This document shows positions 28,863-38,326 of a stretch of DNA of 64,000 bases, piece by piece. The stretch spans positions 2,264,501 to 2,328,500 of the forward strand of contig NZ_CP133605.1 of NCBI RefSeq assembly GCF_031199965.1. The letters run 5' to 3'. Both the position numbers and the translations under genes were made by a program. The notes under the pieces were generated by a model that made no database searches, was not told where the DNA came from, and was given only the letters and a program-made list of their open reading frames with translations. Numbering within the stretch: the stretch's first letter is position 1; each line of letters opens with the position of its first letter. This stretch comes from Paenibacillus sp. D2_2 (GTDB lineage Bacteria; Bacillota; Bacilli; Paenibacillales; Paenibacillaceae).

Positions 28863-30038
28863 CTATATCATTTGTGCAATAGCATCCTTAAATTGATCTA
28901 GGGCTTTGCTGAGCAGAGCGCTAGGACAAGCCAAGTTAATACGAAGGAAGCCTGTTCCTTGTTCGCCATACAGTGAGCCTTCGTTGAAGGCAACTTTGGC
29001 TTCTTGATACATAAATTGTTTCAGAGCATCAGGGTCTAGGCCGAGCTTACGGCAATCCACCCATAGCAGGTAAGTTCCCTCCGATACAATCGTGTCCAGC
29101 ATCGGGAGTTGCTCCTTGATGAACGAGACCGCATACTCCATATTGGCGCGTACATAATCGAGCAGAGCTTCCAGCCATTCTTCACTCTCGTTATAAGCAG
29201 CAATCGTAGCAGAAGGTCCGAAGAAGCTGACACCACCTACAGCCAGTGTCTGAACTTGCTTATCGAACAACCGTTTAATCTCGGGGTTCGAGATACAAGT
29301 AAATGAGGAATGAAGTCCAGGCATGTTGAAGGTTTTGGATGGCGCCAAGCAAGTAATTGTCCGTTCAGCAATCGCCTTAGATACCGTAGAGAACGGGATA
29401 TGCTTCTTGTCGGCTAGTATTAAGTCACAATGGATCTCATCACAAATGACTCGGACATCATATTGCTCGCAGAGCTTCCCAAGACGCTCCAGTTCTTCGC
29501 GGTCCCAGACGCGGCCACCCGGGTTATGTGGACTGCAGAGTAGTAGTAACTTGGCACCGCCACGCATCAGACTCTCCAGATGCTCATAGTCCATTTCATA
29601 ACGTCCGTTACGAAGCATTAACGGGTTCTCAGCAATAATCCGGCCGTTATTTCGAATCACATCATAGAACGGATTATATACAGGTGACTGAAGGATAACC
29701 TGGTCGCCTGGCTCAGACAATACTTGAATGGCGATACCAAGTGCGGGAACGACTCCGGGTGTATCCGTTAGCCATTCAGGTTTAATCGTCCAGTTATGTC
29801 GTCTGCTGAACCAACCGGTGATCGCATCTAGATACTCAGTAGTTCTGATCGTGTAACCGTACATTCCTAATTCAGCACGCCGTTTAACAGTCTCGATGAC
29901 GGCGGGTGGACATTGGAAGTCCATGTCAGCTACCCATAGTGGCAGGACATCTGCATTGCCAAACAAACTTTCGGCTTGGTCCCATTTTAAAGAGAGTGTC
30001 CCTTTTCGTTCAAACTGCTCATCAAACTGATAAGTCAT
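28863..30038 (-). CDS. patB: PatB/MalY-type PLP-dependent C-S lyase
   Basis: 391 residues, fold type I aminotransferase family. Landmarks: LPLWVADMDFQCPPAV near the N-terminus, SPVYNPFYDVI, CSPHNPGGRVW, ICDEIHCDLIL and the PLP lysine in APSKTFNMPGL. The family cleaves cystathionine and related C-S bonds, releasing a thiol, ammonia and pyruvate. The gene is monocistronic. The precise substrate cannot be read from sequence. Confidence 0.88.
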   Translation of the reverse strand: MTYQFDEQFERKGTLSLKWDQAESLFGNADVLPLWVADMDFQCPPAVIETVKRRAELGMYGYTIRTTEYLDAITGWFSRRHNWTIKPEWLTDTPGVVPALGIAIQVLSEPGDQVILQSPVYNPFYDVIRNNGRIIAENPLMLRNGRYEMDYEHLESLMRGGAKLLLLCSPHNPGGRVWDREELERLGKLCEQYDVRVICDEIHCDLILADKKHIPFSTVSKAIAERTITCLAPSKTFNMPGLHSSFTCISNPEIKRLFDKQVQTLAVGGVSFFGPSATIAAYNESEEWLEALLDYVRANMEYAVSFIKEQLPMLDTIVSEGTYLLWVDCRKLGLDPDALKQFMYQEAKVAFNEGSLYGEQGTGFLRINLACPSALLSKALDQFKDAIAQMI

Positions 30039-30109
30039 AGATTTGCTGTCTTCCTTTCTAAGCTATTAGCACTAAGCTGCAATATTTGCCTGCAAGGGTA
30101 TGTCAGTTA

Positions 30110-30670
30110 TTATTCATAACCGTTAATGACCACTTCTAATTCTCCGGTCATTGAGTCGATTAGAAAACCGTGAACGGGAACGTTAGCAGGGAGAAGTGGG
30201 TGGTTCTTTACAATGCCAACCGTATGGATGACACCTTCTTTCTCATTGTTAACTCCACGTAGCCATTTGTTCAGCTTGATACCGGAATTTTCTAATGTGC
30301 TTAGTACATCGTTGGAAATGCCTCGTTCTTGCATCGTTTCGATAACTCTATCCGAATTTATTGCAGCCATCCCGCAGCCTGTGTGCCCGACGATGAACAC
30401 TTCCTCTGCTTTTAACTCATAGATAGCTACGATAAGACTCCGCATAACGCTACCGAAAGGCTGCGAAATAATCGCACCGGCATTTTTTATAATTTTGGCG
30501 TCGCCGTTCTTTAGATTCATTGCCTTAGGAAGCAGTTCCACTAATCTTGTATCCATGCAGGTGACAATAGCCAACTTCTTATCGGGAAATTTGTCGGTAA
30601 TATAAGACTCATAATCCTTGTTCTCAACAAAATGGCGGTTATGCTCAAGAATAGTTTCTACACGGTTCAT
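30110..30670 (-). CDS. Beta-class carbonic anhydrase
   Basis: 186 residues with all zinc ligands: CMDTR (Cys and the Asp-Arg dyad) near residue 38 and HTGCG (His and Cys) near residue 96. It interconverts carbon dioxide and bicarbonate in the cytoplasm. Length and the IKNAGAIISQPFGSVMRSL block fit the short YtiB/YvdA-like beta-CA subgroup of Bacillales. AAAGGAGGTTCACT precedes the ATG. Confidence 0.92.
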   Translation of the reverse strand: MNRVETILEHNRHFVENKDYESYITDKFPDKKLAIVTCMDTRLVELLPKAMNLKNGDAKIIKNAGAIISQPFGSVMRSLIVAIYELKAEEVFIVGHTGCGMAAINSDRVIETMQERGISNDVLSTLENSGIKLNKWLRGVNNEKEGVIHTVGIVKNHPLLPANVPVHGFLIDSMTGELEVVINGYE

Positions 30671-30911
30671 AGTGAACCTCCTTTCAAATTAAGCGGTGCT
30701 GTGATCTGTAGGATAGAAATAAAATTATTAATCCGCTTAAATTTTAATTATACGTCTCTAGAAAAGCATCAGCAAGAGAACGGGCGAAATAATTGAATTA
30801 TGTTGCTCGTCTGTGATAATGTCATGGTGTATTCTACTTATATAGCTGGATGACATCATCTCAGATACTTAACAGATCGTGGCCAAAAATAAAAAAGAGG
30901 TGAAAAATCGG

Positions 30912-32428
30912 ATGAATCAAAAAACAACGGAAATTTGGGAGCAATTCCAAGAGGTTCTTCGCAAAATGGCAAGCTATGGGGAAGCAGTTGCCCTGTTGCA
31001 ATGGGACCTACGAACTGGAGCGCCGAAGAATGGTGCTGAAGCACGAGCTGCTACAATTGGCACGCTGGCAACAGAAAATTTCAAACTACAAACCTCCGAG
31101 GAAATGGGTGTTTACTTATCATATCTGAGTCGGCCTGAAGTGTTTGCTGAACTTGATGAGACAGACAAACGCCTCGTTAGTACCGTTCAGGAGGAGTATG
31201 ATCGTAACGTAAAGATTCCTGCGCAAAAATTCCAGGAGTATATGGAGCTTGTATCGCATGCTGAGACACTATGGACCGACTTCAAGAAAAATAGCGACTT
31301 TGCTGGCTTCGAACCATATCTCACCAAGATCGTTGGAAAATTGCAGGAGATTATTGACTATTGGGGACCACGGGTACACGTTACGATACACTCTTAAATA
31401 TCTATGAGCCAGACCTGACAGCCGAGAAATTGGATGAAGTATTCGGAAGACTGCGCGATCGACTCGTACCTTTAGTTCACCAAATTTCTGAGGCGTCAGA
31501 GATACCGGACACCGCTTTCCTGAACAATACATTTGCGATTGACCAGCAGCATAAATTCAGTCTGGCTATGCTGAAGGAGATGGGATATGACTTTGATGGC
31601 GGACGGGTCGACGAGACAGAGCATCCGTTCGAGACGACGATCAACCCGGGAGATGTGCGGATTACTACTCATTATTACGAGGATGATCTGACGAGTGCCT
31701 TGTTCAGCGCTCTTCATGAGGGCGGTCATGCACTCTATGAACAGAATGTGGATTCCAAGCTGAATGGTACTCCGCTAAGCCAAGGTACTTCGATGGGGAT
31801 TCATGAATCGCAGTCCCGTTTCTGGGAGAATTTCATTGGACGCAGCCGTGAGTTCTGGGATCGCTATTACGGAGAACTACAGCAGCACTTCCCTGAGCAA
31901 TTGAAGGGGATCTCTGTTGATCAATTCTATCGTGCCATTAACCGGGTCGAGAACTCGCTTATTCGTATTGAGGCAGATGAACTGACTTATAATCTACATG
32001 TCATCATCCGCTATGAAATTGAGAAGATGCTCTTCAATGAAGGTTTGCCGGTCAGCGAACTGCCGAAGGTATGGAATGAGAAATATCAATCCTATCTCGG
32101 AGTTACTCCGTCCAACGATGGTGAGGGAGTGCTGCAGGACGTGCACTGGTCTGGCGGTAGCTTCGGTTACTTCCCATCCTATGCGCTCGGAAATATGTAT
32201 GCAGCCCAATTTGCCCATACGATCCGAAAAGAACTGCCTGAATTCGATAGCCTGGTTGCCGCTGGTAATCTGAAGCCAATCAAGGACTGGTTGACAGACA
32301 AGATTTATAAATATGGTAAGTCGCTGAAACCTGCGGAAATTATTAAGCAGGTCACTGGCGAAGATCTCAATCCAGACTATCTAGCCGATTATTTGGAACA
32401 AAAGTACAAAGAAGTTTACAAATTATAA
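30912..32428 (+). CDS. M32 carboxypeptidase (Taq-type), frameshifted
   Basis: From ATG 30912 behind AGAGGTG the frame reads to LQEIIDYWG and breaks at GGGG 31363-31366; a fifth G continues TTGTRYDTLLNIYEPDLTAEK to a 505-residue protein, the usual M32 length. The zinc motif HEGGHALYEQN is present, followed by the glutamate-bearing GIHESQSRFWENFIGRS. This metal-dependent carboxypeptidase trims C-terminal residues from peptides in the cytoplasm. A strong terminator follows. Confidence 0.88.
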
Positions 32429-32469
32429 TCTCATAAAGGCTTCTAAATCATTTATATACGAAGCAAAAA

Positions 32470-32507
32470 GGGTACGAAAACCGTTATGGTTTTCGTACCC
32501 TTTTTTT
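32470..32507 (+). terminator. Rho-independent terminator after M32 gene
   Basis: GGGTACGAAAACC (32470-32482) and its exact complement (32488-32500) flank a five-base loop and are followed by seven T. Textbook terminator. Confidence 0.92.
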
Positions 32508-32544
32508 AATTGGCATTCTGCTTTAGTAACTTCAAAGGTTTGAA

Positions 32545-32766
32545 TTAATCGACTTCTTTGAGAGTTCTCTCAATGTTGGTTAAGCGTATGTTTATTTCTT
32601 GCATTTGTTGCTGCAGCCAATATGCGTTTTCTTTATCTATTTTTAGACGTTCGTCAGCTCGTCTTTCCGTTCGCCGAACAACTCCAATAATAAATACAAT
32701 AATGGAGATAAATATTAAAATAGGAATTAGCAGTATAAATATTGATGGCCAAAAGATCTCCAACAT
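32545..32766 (-). CDS. Small membrane-anchored coiled-coil protein, unknown
   Basis: 73 residues: one long hydrophobic helix at about residues 4-30 (FWPSIFILLIPILIFISIIVFII) followed by a basic patch (RRTERRADERLK) and an amphipathic coil (ENAYWLQQQMQEINIRLTNIERTLKEV). It lies 11 bases downstream of the ArsR-like regulator, so the two form one operon. It might be the regulated target or a sensor partner, but nothing shows which. Confidence 0.7.
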   Translation of the reverse strand: MLEIFWPSIFILLIPILIFISIIVFIIGVVRRTERRADERLKIDKENAYWLQQQMQEINIRLTNIERTLKEVD

Positions 32767-32777
32767 GATCGAACTCC

Positions 32778-33101
32778 TTAATCTTGTTTATTTTTAAGAG
32801 TTAAACTACATACTGATTGAGCAATCAAATCCTCATTTAACTCAATACAGAAGGGGTTGAGCTCAAAATACTTCATTGCTTTGCCGTTGTCGGAAATTTC
32901 ATGATGCCCATTGATAAGCTCGGCGTCCTCCAATCTTTGTAAATGTAAATAAAGTAGGGGTCTACTAATGCCTAATTCCCTTGCAAGTTGGCTTACATAT
33001 TTCTTTTCGTGATGAAGTATCGCAATAATATGAAGGCGATAAGGGTTAGACAATGCCTCCAAAATTTTTAACAGTTCATCGCCAGTTAATTTGTTTTTCA
33101 T
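32778..33101 (-). CDS. ArsR/SmtB-like winged-helix regulator
   Basis: 107 residues. Winged-helix DNA-binding domain: LLKILEALSNPYRLHIIAILHHEKKYVSQLARELGISRPLLYLHLQRLEDAELI. No metal-binding cysteine cluster is visible (C100 and C104 positions are distant), so the signal is probably not a classic thiolate metal. A near-perfect 18-bp palindrome ends two bases before the ATG and there is no ribosome-binding site, suggesting leaderless, autoregulated expression. Co-transcribed with the small membrane protein downstream. Confidence 0.85.
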   Translation of the reverse strand: MKNKLTGDELLKILEALSNPYRLHIIAILHHEKKYVSQLARELGISRPLLYLHLQRLEDAELINGHHEISDNGKAMKYFELNPFCIELNEDLIAQSVCSLTLKNKQD

Positions 33102-33102
33102 A

Positions 33103-33138
33103 TGTAATAATTTTATTACAGGTGTAATTTAAATGCAA
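33103..33138 (-). promoter_or_regulatory. Promoter and palindromic operator of the ArsR-like gene
   Basis: On the minus strand TTGCAT (33133-33138), 17 bases, TAAAAT (33110-33115). The palindrome TGTAATAA-N2-TTATTACA (33103-33120) overlaps the -10 and expected start of transcription, which falls at or within a few bases of the ATG at 33101. This fits an autorepressed, leaderless transcript. Confidence 0.65.
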
Positions 33139-33148
33139 CTCCAAGAAA

Positions 33149-33183
33149 AAAACGGACTTTGGCTTGCTCCAAGTCCGTTTTAC
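33149..33183 (-). terminator. Terminator of the orphan gene
   Basis: AAAACGGACTT (33149-33159) and AAGTCCGTTTT (33171-33181) form a stem with an internal GGCTTGCTCC loop; on the minus strand T residues follow. It ends transcription from the 33219-33785 gene before it reaches the ArsR-like promoter. Confidence 0.75.
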
Positions 33184-33218
33184 TATGTCTCAAGAATATT
33201 CAGATCTATCCTTATTAA

Positions 33219-33785
33219 CTAGTCTTCAAACACAATGAATTCCTTAATGTTGTCCCGAATATAATTGCCAATGTTTTGAATGGTCGTTGGAGCGGCTTCA
33301 TTGAATTGATAGGAAATGGAGCGTATGGATTCAAGCAGTTCTTGATTGAGGGCTAAATCTTCACGCGTTACATTAATCTCGTCTAAACTCCCCGGGTAAT
33401 TGTACTTTTTTAGAACCGACTCTACTCTTTCGAGGATTTGTAGCATAGGATCATCCCCAAAATACTTTAATCCGGATTTGATCGAATACCAAATCTTAGG
33501 TTGTGCCATAAAATAAGCACTCCACCAATAAAATTCATCCAGCGATTCTATTGCGTGATCATAATATACGTGAAAAGAGAACAGTGACCGTTGACCTTCG
33601 GATAGATCATTATAAAATCCTTCCTTGATCGTGGAGCCATTTTCTAAAGTATGATCGGCCATTCTTTGTTTGTAAGTGCGTATTAATGGCTCAAAACAAA
33701 CATTACACAGTTCTTCTTGACTCAGCGCACCTAGATCCTGTCTTTTCACTTTTGAAATTAATATATAAATCACTCTCCTCTCCAT
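33219..33785 (-). CDS. Hypothetical protein, unknown
   Basis: 188 residues if it starts at ATG 33785; GGAGAGGAG lies just after that ATG, so a start some codons later (GTG 33773) is possible. The protein is helical and acidic, with CNVCFEPLIRTYKQRMADHTLENGS, YYDHAIESLDEFYWWSAYFMAQPKIWYSIKSGLKYFGDDPML and a C-terminal VFED. It has no signal peptide or membrane segment. I do not recognise a family. It is monocistronic and bounded downstream by a terminator. Confidence 0.65.
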   Translation of the reverse strand: MERRVIYILISKVKRQDLGALSQEELCNVCFEPLIRTYKQRMADHTLENGSTIKEGFYNDLSEGQRSLFSFHVYYDHAIESLDEFYWWSAYFMAQPKIWYSIKSGLKYFGDDPMLQILERVESVLKKYNYPGSLDEINVTREDLALNQELLESIRSISYQFNEAAPTTIQNIGNYIRDNIKEFIVFED

Positions 33786-33862
33786 AATTATACAGTAGAA
33801 GGACAAAATGGGGGGGGTGAACCTGAGAAATAAATCCATAGGGGGATAATGGTACACGCAAA

Positions 33863-34050
33863 CTCTAACGGACATAGCAGTCTCTTAGGGTAGTTATTTC
33901 GAACATAATAATTTTTACGGACATAGCTGGAGCTTAAAGGAGAAAAAGGCCCTTATTACAGTGGTTTACAGCTTTTGAGTATCGGTGGTGACCGTTAAAA
34001 TTTGAAAACACCTAATTTTTGTGTTTAAGCGTCGCTGATGTCCGTTAGAG
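33863..34050. repeat. Four-unit forward-forward-reverse-reverse intergenic element (type A)
   Basis: Four imperfect units with consensus CTCTAACGGACATAGC and a following CTTAAA-A-rich tail: two forward (near 33864 and 33913) spaced about 49 bases apart and two inverted (ending near 34000 and 34049). The outermost copies share CTCTAACGGACAT as an inverted repeat. The stretch is otherwise non-coding. It has the same architecture as the element at 43815-44005, with different unit sequence. Confidence 0.7.
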
Positions 34051-34183
34051 TGTGACGAGGAGAGCATCGCATCTTGACATATAGAGTATTACCCTCTCCA
34101 TGCGCTTAACCAATTGCCCAGTTCGCGCATACACTTTAAGTATAAGCCTAATTATTTTTGTTAATGTGGAAGAGGTGAAGGGC

Positions 34184-35190
34184 ATGTTTAAACGCAATGT
34201 GATGATGGTGATCGCACTGTTGCTCATACTGACGGCGGCATTGTCCGGCTGCGGAAGTGGCGGTGGATCGACCAAGGTGAAGATCGGTGAAGTCACGCGT
34301 TCGGTATTCTATGCGCCAGAATACGTTGCTTTGGAGAAAGGTTTCTTCAAGGATGAAGGGCTTGATGTAGATCTACAGACTACGGCAGGCGGGGATAAGA
34401 CGATGACTGCTCTGTTGTCGGGGGCAGTAGATGTGGCTCTGGTCGGGCGGAAACTTCTATCTATGTGTACCAGCAAGGATCGGATGACCCTGTAATTAAC
34501 TTCGCTCAATTGACCCAAACAGATGGGACCTTTCTCGTTGCTAGAGAAGCAATAAGCGATTTCGATTGGTCGAAGCTGAAGGGGAGTGTCTTCCTTGGCC
34601 AAAGAAAAGGCGGAATGCCACAGATGGCAGGTGAGTTTACGCTGAAGAAGCATGGTATCGACCCTCACGCCGATCTAGAATTGATCCAAAATATAGAGTT
34701 TGCCAACATAGCCGCTGCGTTCGCATCAGGTACGGGTCAATATGTACAATTGTTCGAACCACAAGCTTCGATATTCGAACGTGAAGGCAAGGGCCATGTT
34801 GTTGCTTCATTTGGAACGGAGAGCGGCCAGCTGCCTTATACCGTATTCATGACTAAGCAAAGTTACATGAACAAGCACAAAGATGTAGTCCAAAAGTTCA
34901 CCAACGCAATCTATAAGGCACAGACCTGGGTTGGCTCCCATACGCCGGAAGAGACGGCGAAGACGATTGCGCCCTACTTCAAGGACACGGATATGGACAT
35001 TCTAACAAGCTCTGTGAAGCGGTATCTCGAGCAGGGAACTTACGCCTCAACACCGGCCTTACATGAGGAAGCTTGGAACAATCTGCTCAATGTTATGGAT
35101 AGTGCGGGAGAACTTAAGGAACGGGTAGAGATGGCAAAGGTGGTTAACAATGATTTTGCGGAATCTGCAGTGAAGGCTAGTTCCAAATAA
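34184..35190 (+). CDS. NMT1/SsuA-type substrate-binding lipoprotein, frameshifted
   Basis: ATG 34184 behind GAAGAGGTGAAGG. Signal peptide with lipobox ALSGCGS, then the binding fold (IGEVTRSVFYAPEYVALEKGFFKDEGLDVDL). The frame breaks at GGGC 34445-34448; one more base gives a VGPETS- or VGAETS-type junction and a 335-residue protein ending AVKASSK. It delivers substrate to the adjacent ATPase and permease. The family takes up alkanesulfonates, taurine, nitrate or thiamine precursors; which one is not evident here. Confidence 0.83.
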
Positions 35191-35217
35191 ATAGCCGGAC
35201 GGAAGGGAGTGTGAGCG

Positions 35218-36027
35218 GTGGTTCCTGTCGTAGAACTGAAGGAATTGGATCATTTATATTTAACGGATCGGGAAGCGATACTTGCACTCAAGGGGATCAA
35301 CCTGGCCGTTCATGCGGGTGAGTTTATTAGCCTGGTTGGCCCTAGCGGCTGCGGCAAGACCACGCTTCTATCACTAATAGCCGGACTATCGTCCCCTTCC
35401 CGGGGGCAGGTGCTTCTCCATGGCAAGCCGGTAATGGGACCAACACCTGAGATCGGATACATGCTTCAGCAGGACTATTTATTTCCTTGGCGGACGATCT
35501 TGGGCAATGCACAGCTCGGTCTTGAATTGACTGGAAGATTGAATGAACGCAGTATCCTCACGGTCATGGAGCTTCTGGAAGGCATGGGACTTGGGAATAC
35601 AGCGAACCAGTATCCTCACCAGCTCTCAGGGGGTATGCGGCAGCGAGTGGCACTCGTCCGTACTTTGGCTACAGACCCGGACTTGCTGCTTCTGGATGAA
35701 CCTTTCTCGGCGCTTGATTATCAGACGAAGCTTCAGCTGGAGGATCTAGTCGTTGATACGCTAAGGCAAAGGGGCAAGACTGGAATATTAGTCACGCATG
35801 ATTTATCAGAGGCTATTGCGGTGAGCGACCGGGTTATTGTACTTGCTGCGAAACCTGGGAGAATGAAGAGTACTTATGATATCCCGGATAACATTCGTAA
35901 ACTGCAACCTTTTTATGCCCGAGAGGAAGAAGGATTCAACGAGCTATTCCAGGAGATTTGGCGTGATCTGGAGACGTCGGATGAGAGGGGGCTGAAGGAT
36001 GTCGCTCACACAAACGTTGAAGGTTAA
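35218..36027 (+). CDS. ABC transporter ATPase, SsuB/TauB family
   Basis: 269 residues from GTG 35218. Walker A VGPSGCGKTTLLSL, Q-loop MLQQDYLFPWRTI (characteristic of the nitrate/sulfonate/taurine group), signature LSGGMRQRVALVR, Walker B LLLLDEPFSALDYQT and H-loop VTHDLSEAI. It powers the importer formed with the flanking binding protein and permease genes. Its end overlaps the permease start by 29 bases. Confidence 0.9.
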   Translation: MVPVVELKELDHLYLTDREAILALKGINLAVHAGEFISLVGPSGCGKTTLLSLIAGLSSPSRGQVLLHGKPVMGPTPEIGYMLQQDYLFPWRTILGNAQLGLELTGRLNERSILTVMELLEGMGLGNTANQYPHQLSGGMRQRVALVRTLATDPDLLLLDEPFSALDYQTKLQLEDLVVDTLRQRGKTGILVTHDLSEAIAVSDRVIVLAAKPGRMKSTYDIPDNIRKLQPFYAREEEGFNELFQEIWRDLETSDERGLKDVAHTNVEG

Positions 36028-36834
36028 GCATGAGAAGAAGGATTGGATTAAGGAGCAATGGCTAAGACATTGCCAGCTTAAGAGTAGGCGTCGGCGGCTC
36101 GTGCTTACTACTCAATTATCGCTTCTGTTATTATTCGTCGGGTTATGGGAATTGGCTGGTCAGTTGAAATGGATCAATGTACTGATTTTCAGTTACCCGT
36201 CCAAGATCGCCCGGCAAATTTTTAAGGATGCCTTGTCTGGAGAGCTATGGCCGCATTTGGGGATCACGGTGGCAGAGACGGCTGTTGGTTTCTTACTAGG
36301 GACGTTGATTGGAACGGCTTTGGCAGTTTTGATCTGGTGGTCCCCGTTCTTGTCCAGAGTGCTGGACCCCTATATGGTAGTGTTCAATAGTATGCCTAAG
36401 GTAGCACTAGGACCCATATTTATCGTGATGTTCGGCGCGGGCTATATGGCGATCGTCGTTACGACACTTTCTATCACAGTCATCGTTACGACTCTTGTGG
36501 TCTATAATAGCTTTAATGAGGTTGATCACAATTTGATCAAAGTGATTCGAACGTTTGGTGGCTCACGCCGAGACGTGTTCTTGAAGGCAATTCTGCCAGC
36601 TTCATTTCCTACAATCGTGTCGACCTTGAAGGTGAACGTTGGTATGGCCTGGGTAGGTGTCATCGTCGGAGAGTTTCTAGTAGCAAAAATAGGGCTGGGT
36701 ATTTGATCGTCTATGGCTTCCAGGTTTTTAATTTCACCTTGGTGCTGTCTAGTCTAGTCATCATTGCCATTGTGGCAACGGCGATGTATCAACTGGTCGT
36801 ATATATTGAACGCAAGCTGTTGAAGGAGCGATAA
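35999..36834 (+). CDS. ABC permease, SsuC/TauC family, frameshifted near the end
   Basis: About six membrane helices and the EAA-like motif NLIKVIRTFGGSRRDVFLKAILPASFPTIVSTLKVN, which docks the ATPase. The frame stops after GVIVGEFLVAKIGLGI, but one more G in 36697-36699 continues YLIVYGFQVFNFTLVLSSLVI to a 278-residue protein with its last helix. The restored stop lies in the loop of a terminator hairpin. Confidence 0.85.
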
Positions 36835-36847
36835 GCTCCTTCTTTTT
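36823..36847 (+). terminator. Terminator overlapping the permease stop
   Basis: AAGGAGC (36823-36829) and GCTCCTT (36835-36841) enclose GATAA, which contains the restored stop codon; CTTTTT follows. It closes the importer operon. Confidence 0.8.
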
Positions 36848-36990
36848 GATACTGCCGGATTGCCCACTGCGAGCAAATCGAGTACGATGATGAAGTGAAT
36901 TTGTTCGAATTTGTGTAAGTAGTAATGTAGTTTAAATTTGCACAAATATTCAAATGGTATATCTATAGTTTGTAAATGAAGGGTGATTAG

Positions 36991-37974
36991 ATGGGATTCA
37001 GAGTAATTAAGACAGCGATCGCCACGGTACTGGCTATCATCATATCCGACGCGCTAGGTGTTGAAGGTGCAATATCCGCTGGCCTGTTGGCCATTTTGGG
37101 AGTGGATGTGACGCGAAAACGCAGCATTAGAACCGTATCGTCCCGATTCTTTGCTTCAATCTTGGGACTAATTATGGCGATTATTCTTTTCTACTTACTC
37201 GGCTTCCATATTTGGGTGCTGGCCGTCTACATCTTAATCGCTTTCCCGCTTCTTTCCCGCGCGAATTTCAAAGAAGGCATCGTCACGAGTTCTGTCGTAG
37301 TATTTCGTGTATTTGGCGGCGAGGTAATCAGCCTGAAGGTGCTGACGACACAGATCGAGCTACTATTGATCGGCCTTGGCTCCGCTATGATCGTAAATCT
37401 GTTATATATGCCGAAAGAGGAAGATAAGCTGCTCAAGATCCGTTATAAAGTGGACGGGCTATTCTCAATTATTTTTAGGCATATTGCGGCATCGCTTCGT
37501 GATCCAGAGCATCTATGGGATGGTAAAGAGCTAATTGAGGCTGGCAAATTGGTTGACGAAGGGCTAGCCTCTGCAAATCGAGGCCTCGAGAACCAGCTGA
37601 TCTCGCCGAACGAGGCGTGGAATGTCTACTTCTATATGCGTAAGCAGCAATTGGATCGAATCGAAGGGATGCTTGAGATGATCTCTCTCGTCTATGAACG
37701 GATTCCACAAGGCGAAGCTGTGGCCACGCTATTTGAGCAGCTTAGTGTTGATGTAACCCAGGAGTTCTATTCGGGGCAGACGGAGGAAATGCAGAGACAG
37801 CTTGACTTGGAATTCAAAGAGATGAAGTTACCTTCATCGCGGGAAGAGTTCGAACTACGAGCCCATCTCCTGCAGCTCTCTCGTGAGCTAGCTTATTTCC
37901 TTGAGATCGCTAAGAAGGACAAGTCACGTCGTGCGGCTCAGACATCGTCTGTGGCTGATGTAGAAGAGTCTTGA
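36991..37974 (+). CDS. Aromatic acid exporter-like membrane protein (ArAE_1, YqjA-like)
   Basis: 327 residues. The first 140 carry about five hydrophobic helices (VIKTAIATVLAIIISDALGV, SISAGLLAILGVDVTRKRSIRTV, FFASILGLIMAIILFYLLGF), and RKRSIRTVSSRF is typical of the ArAE_1 domain. The C-terminal half is a soluble helical domain (NEAWNVYFYMRKQQLDRIEGMLEMI, HLLQLSRELAYFLEIAKKD). Family members are proposed exporters; no substrate is evident. GAAGGGTGATTAG precedes the ATG. Confidence 0.82.
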   Translation: MGFRVIKTAIATVLAIIISDALGVEGAISAGLLAILGVDVTRKRSIRTVSSRFFASILGLIMAIILFYLLGFHIWVLAVYILIAFPLLSRANFKEGIVTSSVVVFRVFGGEVISLKVLTTQIELLLIGLGSAMIVNLLYMPKEEDKLLKIRYKVDGLFSIIFRHIAASLRDPEHLWDGKELIEAGKLVDEGLASANRGLENQLISPNEAWNVYFYMRKQQLDRIEGMLEMISLVYERIPQGEAVATLFEQLSVDVTQEFYSGQTEEMQRQLDLEFKEMKLPSSREEFELRAHLLQLSRELAYFLEIAKKDKSRRAAQTSSVADVEES

Positions 37975-37994
37975 GCCTTAGAAATATGTATGAT

Positions 37995-38081
37995 CAGTTT
38001 ATATTGCAGACAATAACGAACCTCTGGGGGTGCTTCAGGCACAAAATCCCAGAGGTTCGTTGTCAATTGCAGTATAAACAG
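37995..38081. repeat. Long palindromic intergenic element
   Basis: A hairpin of about 87 bases. AACGAACCTCTGGG (38015-38028) is exactly complementary to 38048-38061, and the outer arms CAGTTTATATTGCA (37995-38008) and TGCAGTATAAACAG (38068-38081) pair with one mismatch. The loop holds a small GTGC-GCAC stem. No T run follows, so it is not a simple terminator, though it lies just after the YqjA-like gene. Confidence 0.72.
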
Positions 38082-38154
38082 AGAACAAATATTTTGAGTT
38101 ACCAATACATATATATTTTTTAAGGATAATGGACGATAAAGCTTGGCTTATAGT

Positions 38155-38326
38155 TCATTTTCAAAAATTCCGATTTTCAGCACCGAGAAGGTTGGATGAA
38201 GCTAGGGCTTGAGGAGCGGAGCGTACGTGTTGGTACGTGAGCACCGGAAGGCCCGGGTGAATTCAAGATTCGATGTCGAGTATACTCTCAGAGTTACTTC
38301 GTGATCAAAATTGGAATTTTTGAATT
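38155..38326 (+). repeat. Dispersed terminal-inverted-repeat element, type I copy 1
   Basis: Bounded by TTCAAAAATTCCGATTTT and its near complement at 38307-38324. The core 38192-38280 contains GAGGAGCGGAGCGTACG, a CGTAC/GTACG stem, GAGCACCGGAAGGCCCG and GATTCGATGTCGA, which recur in the copies at 51.5, 53.0 and 63.1 kb. It lies in the cotE upstream region. Confidence 0.8.
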
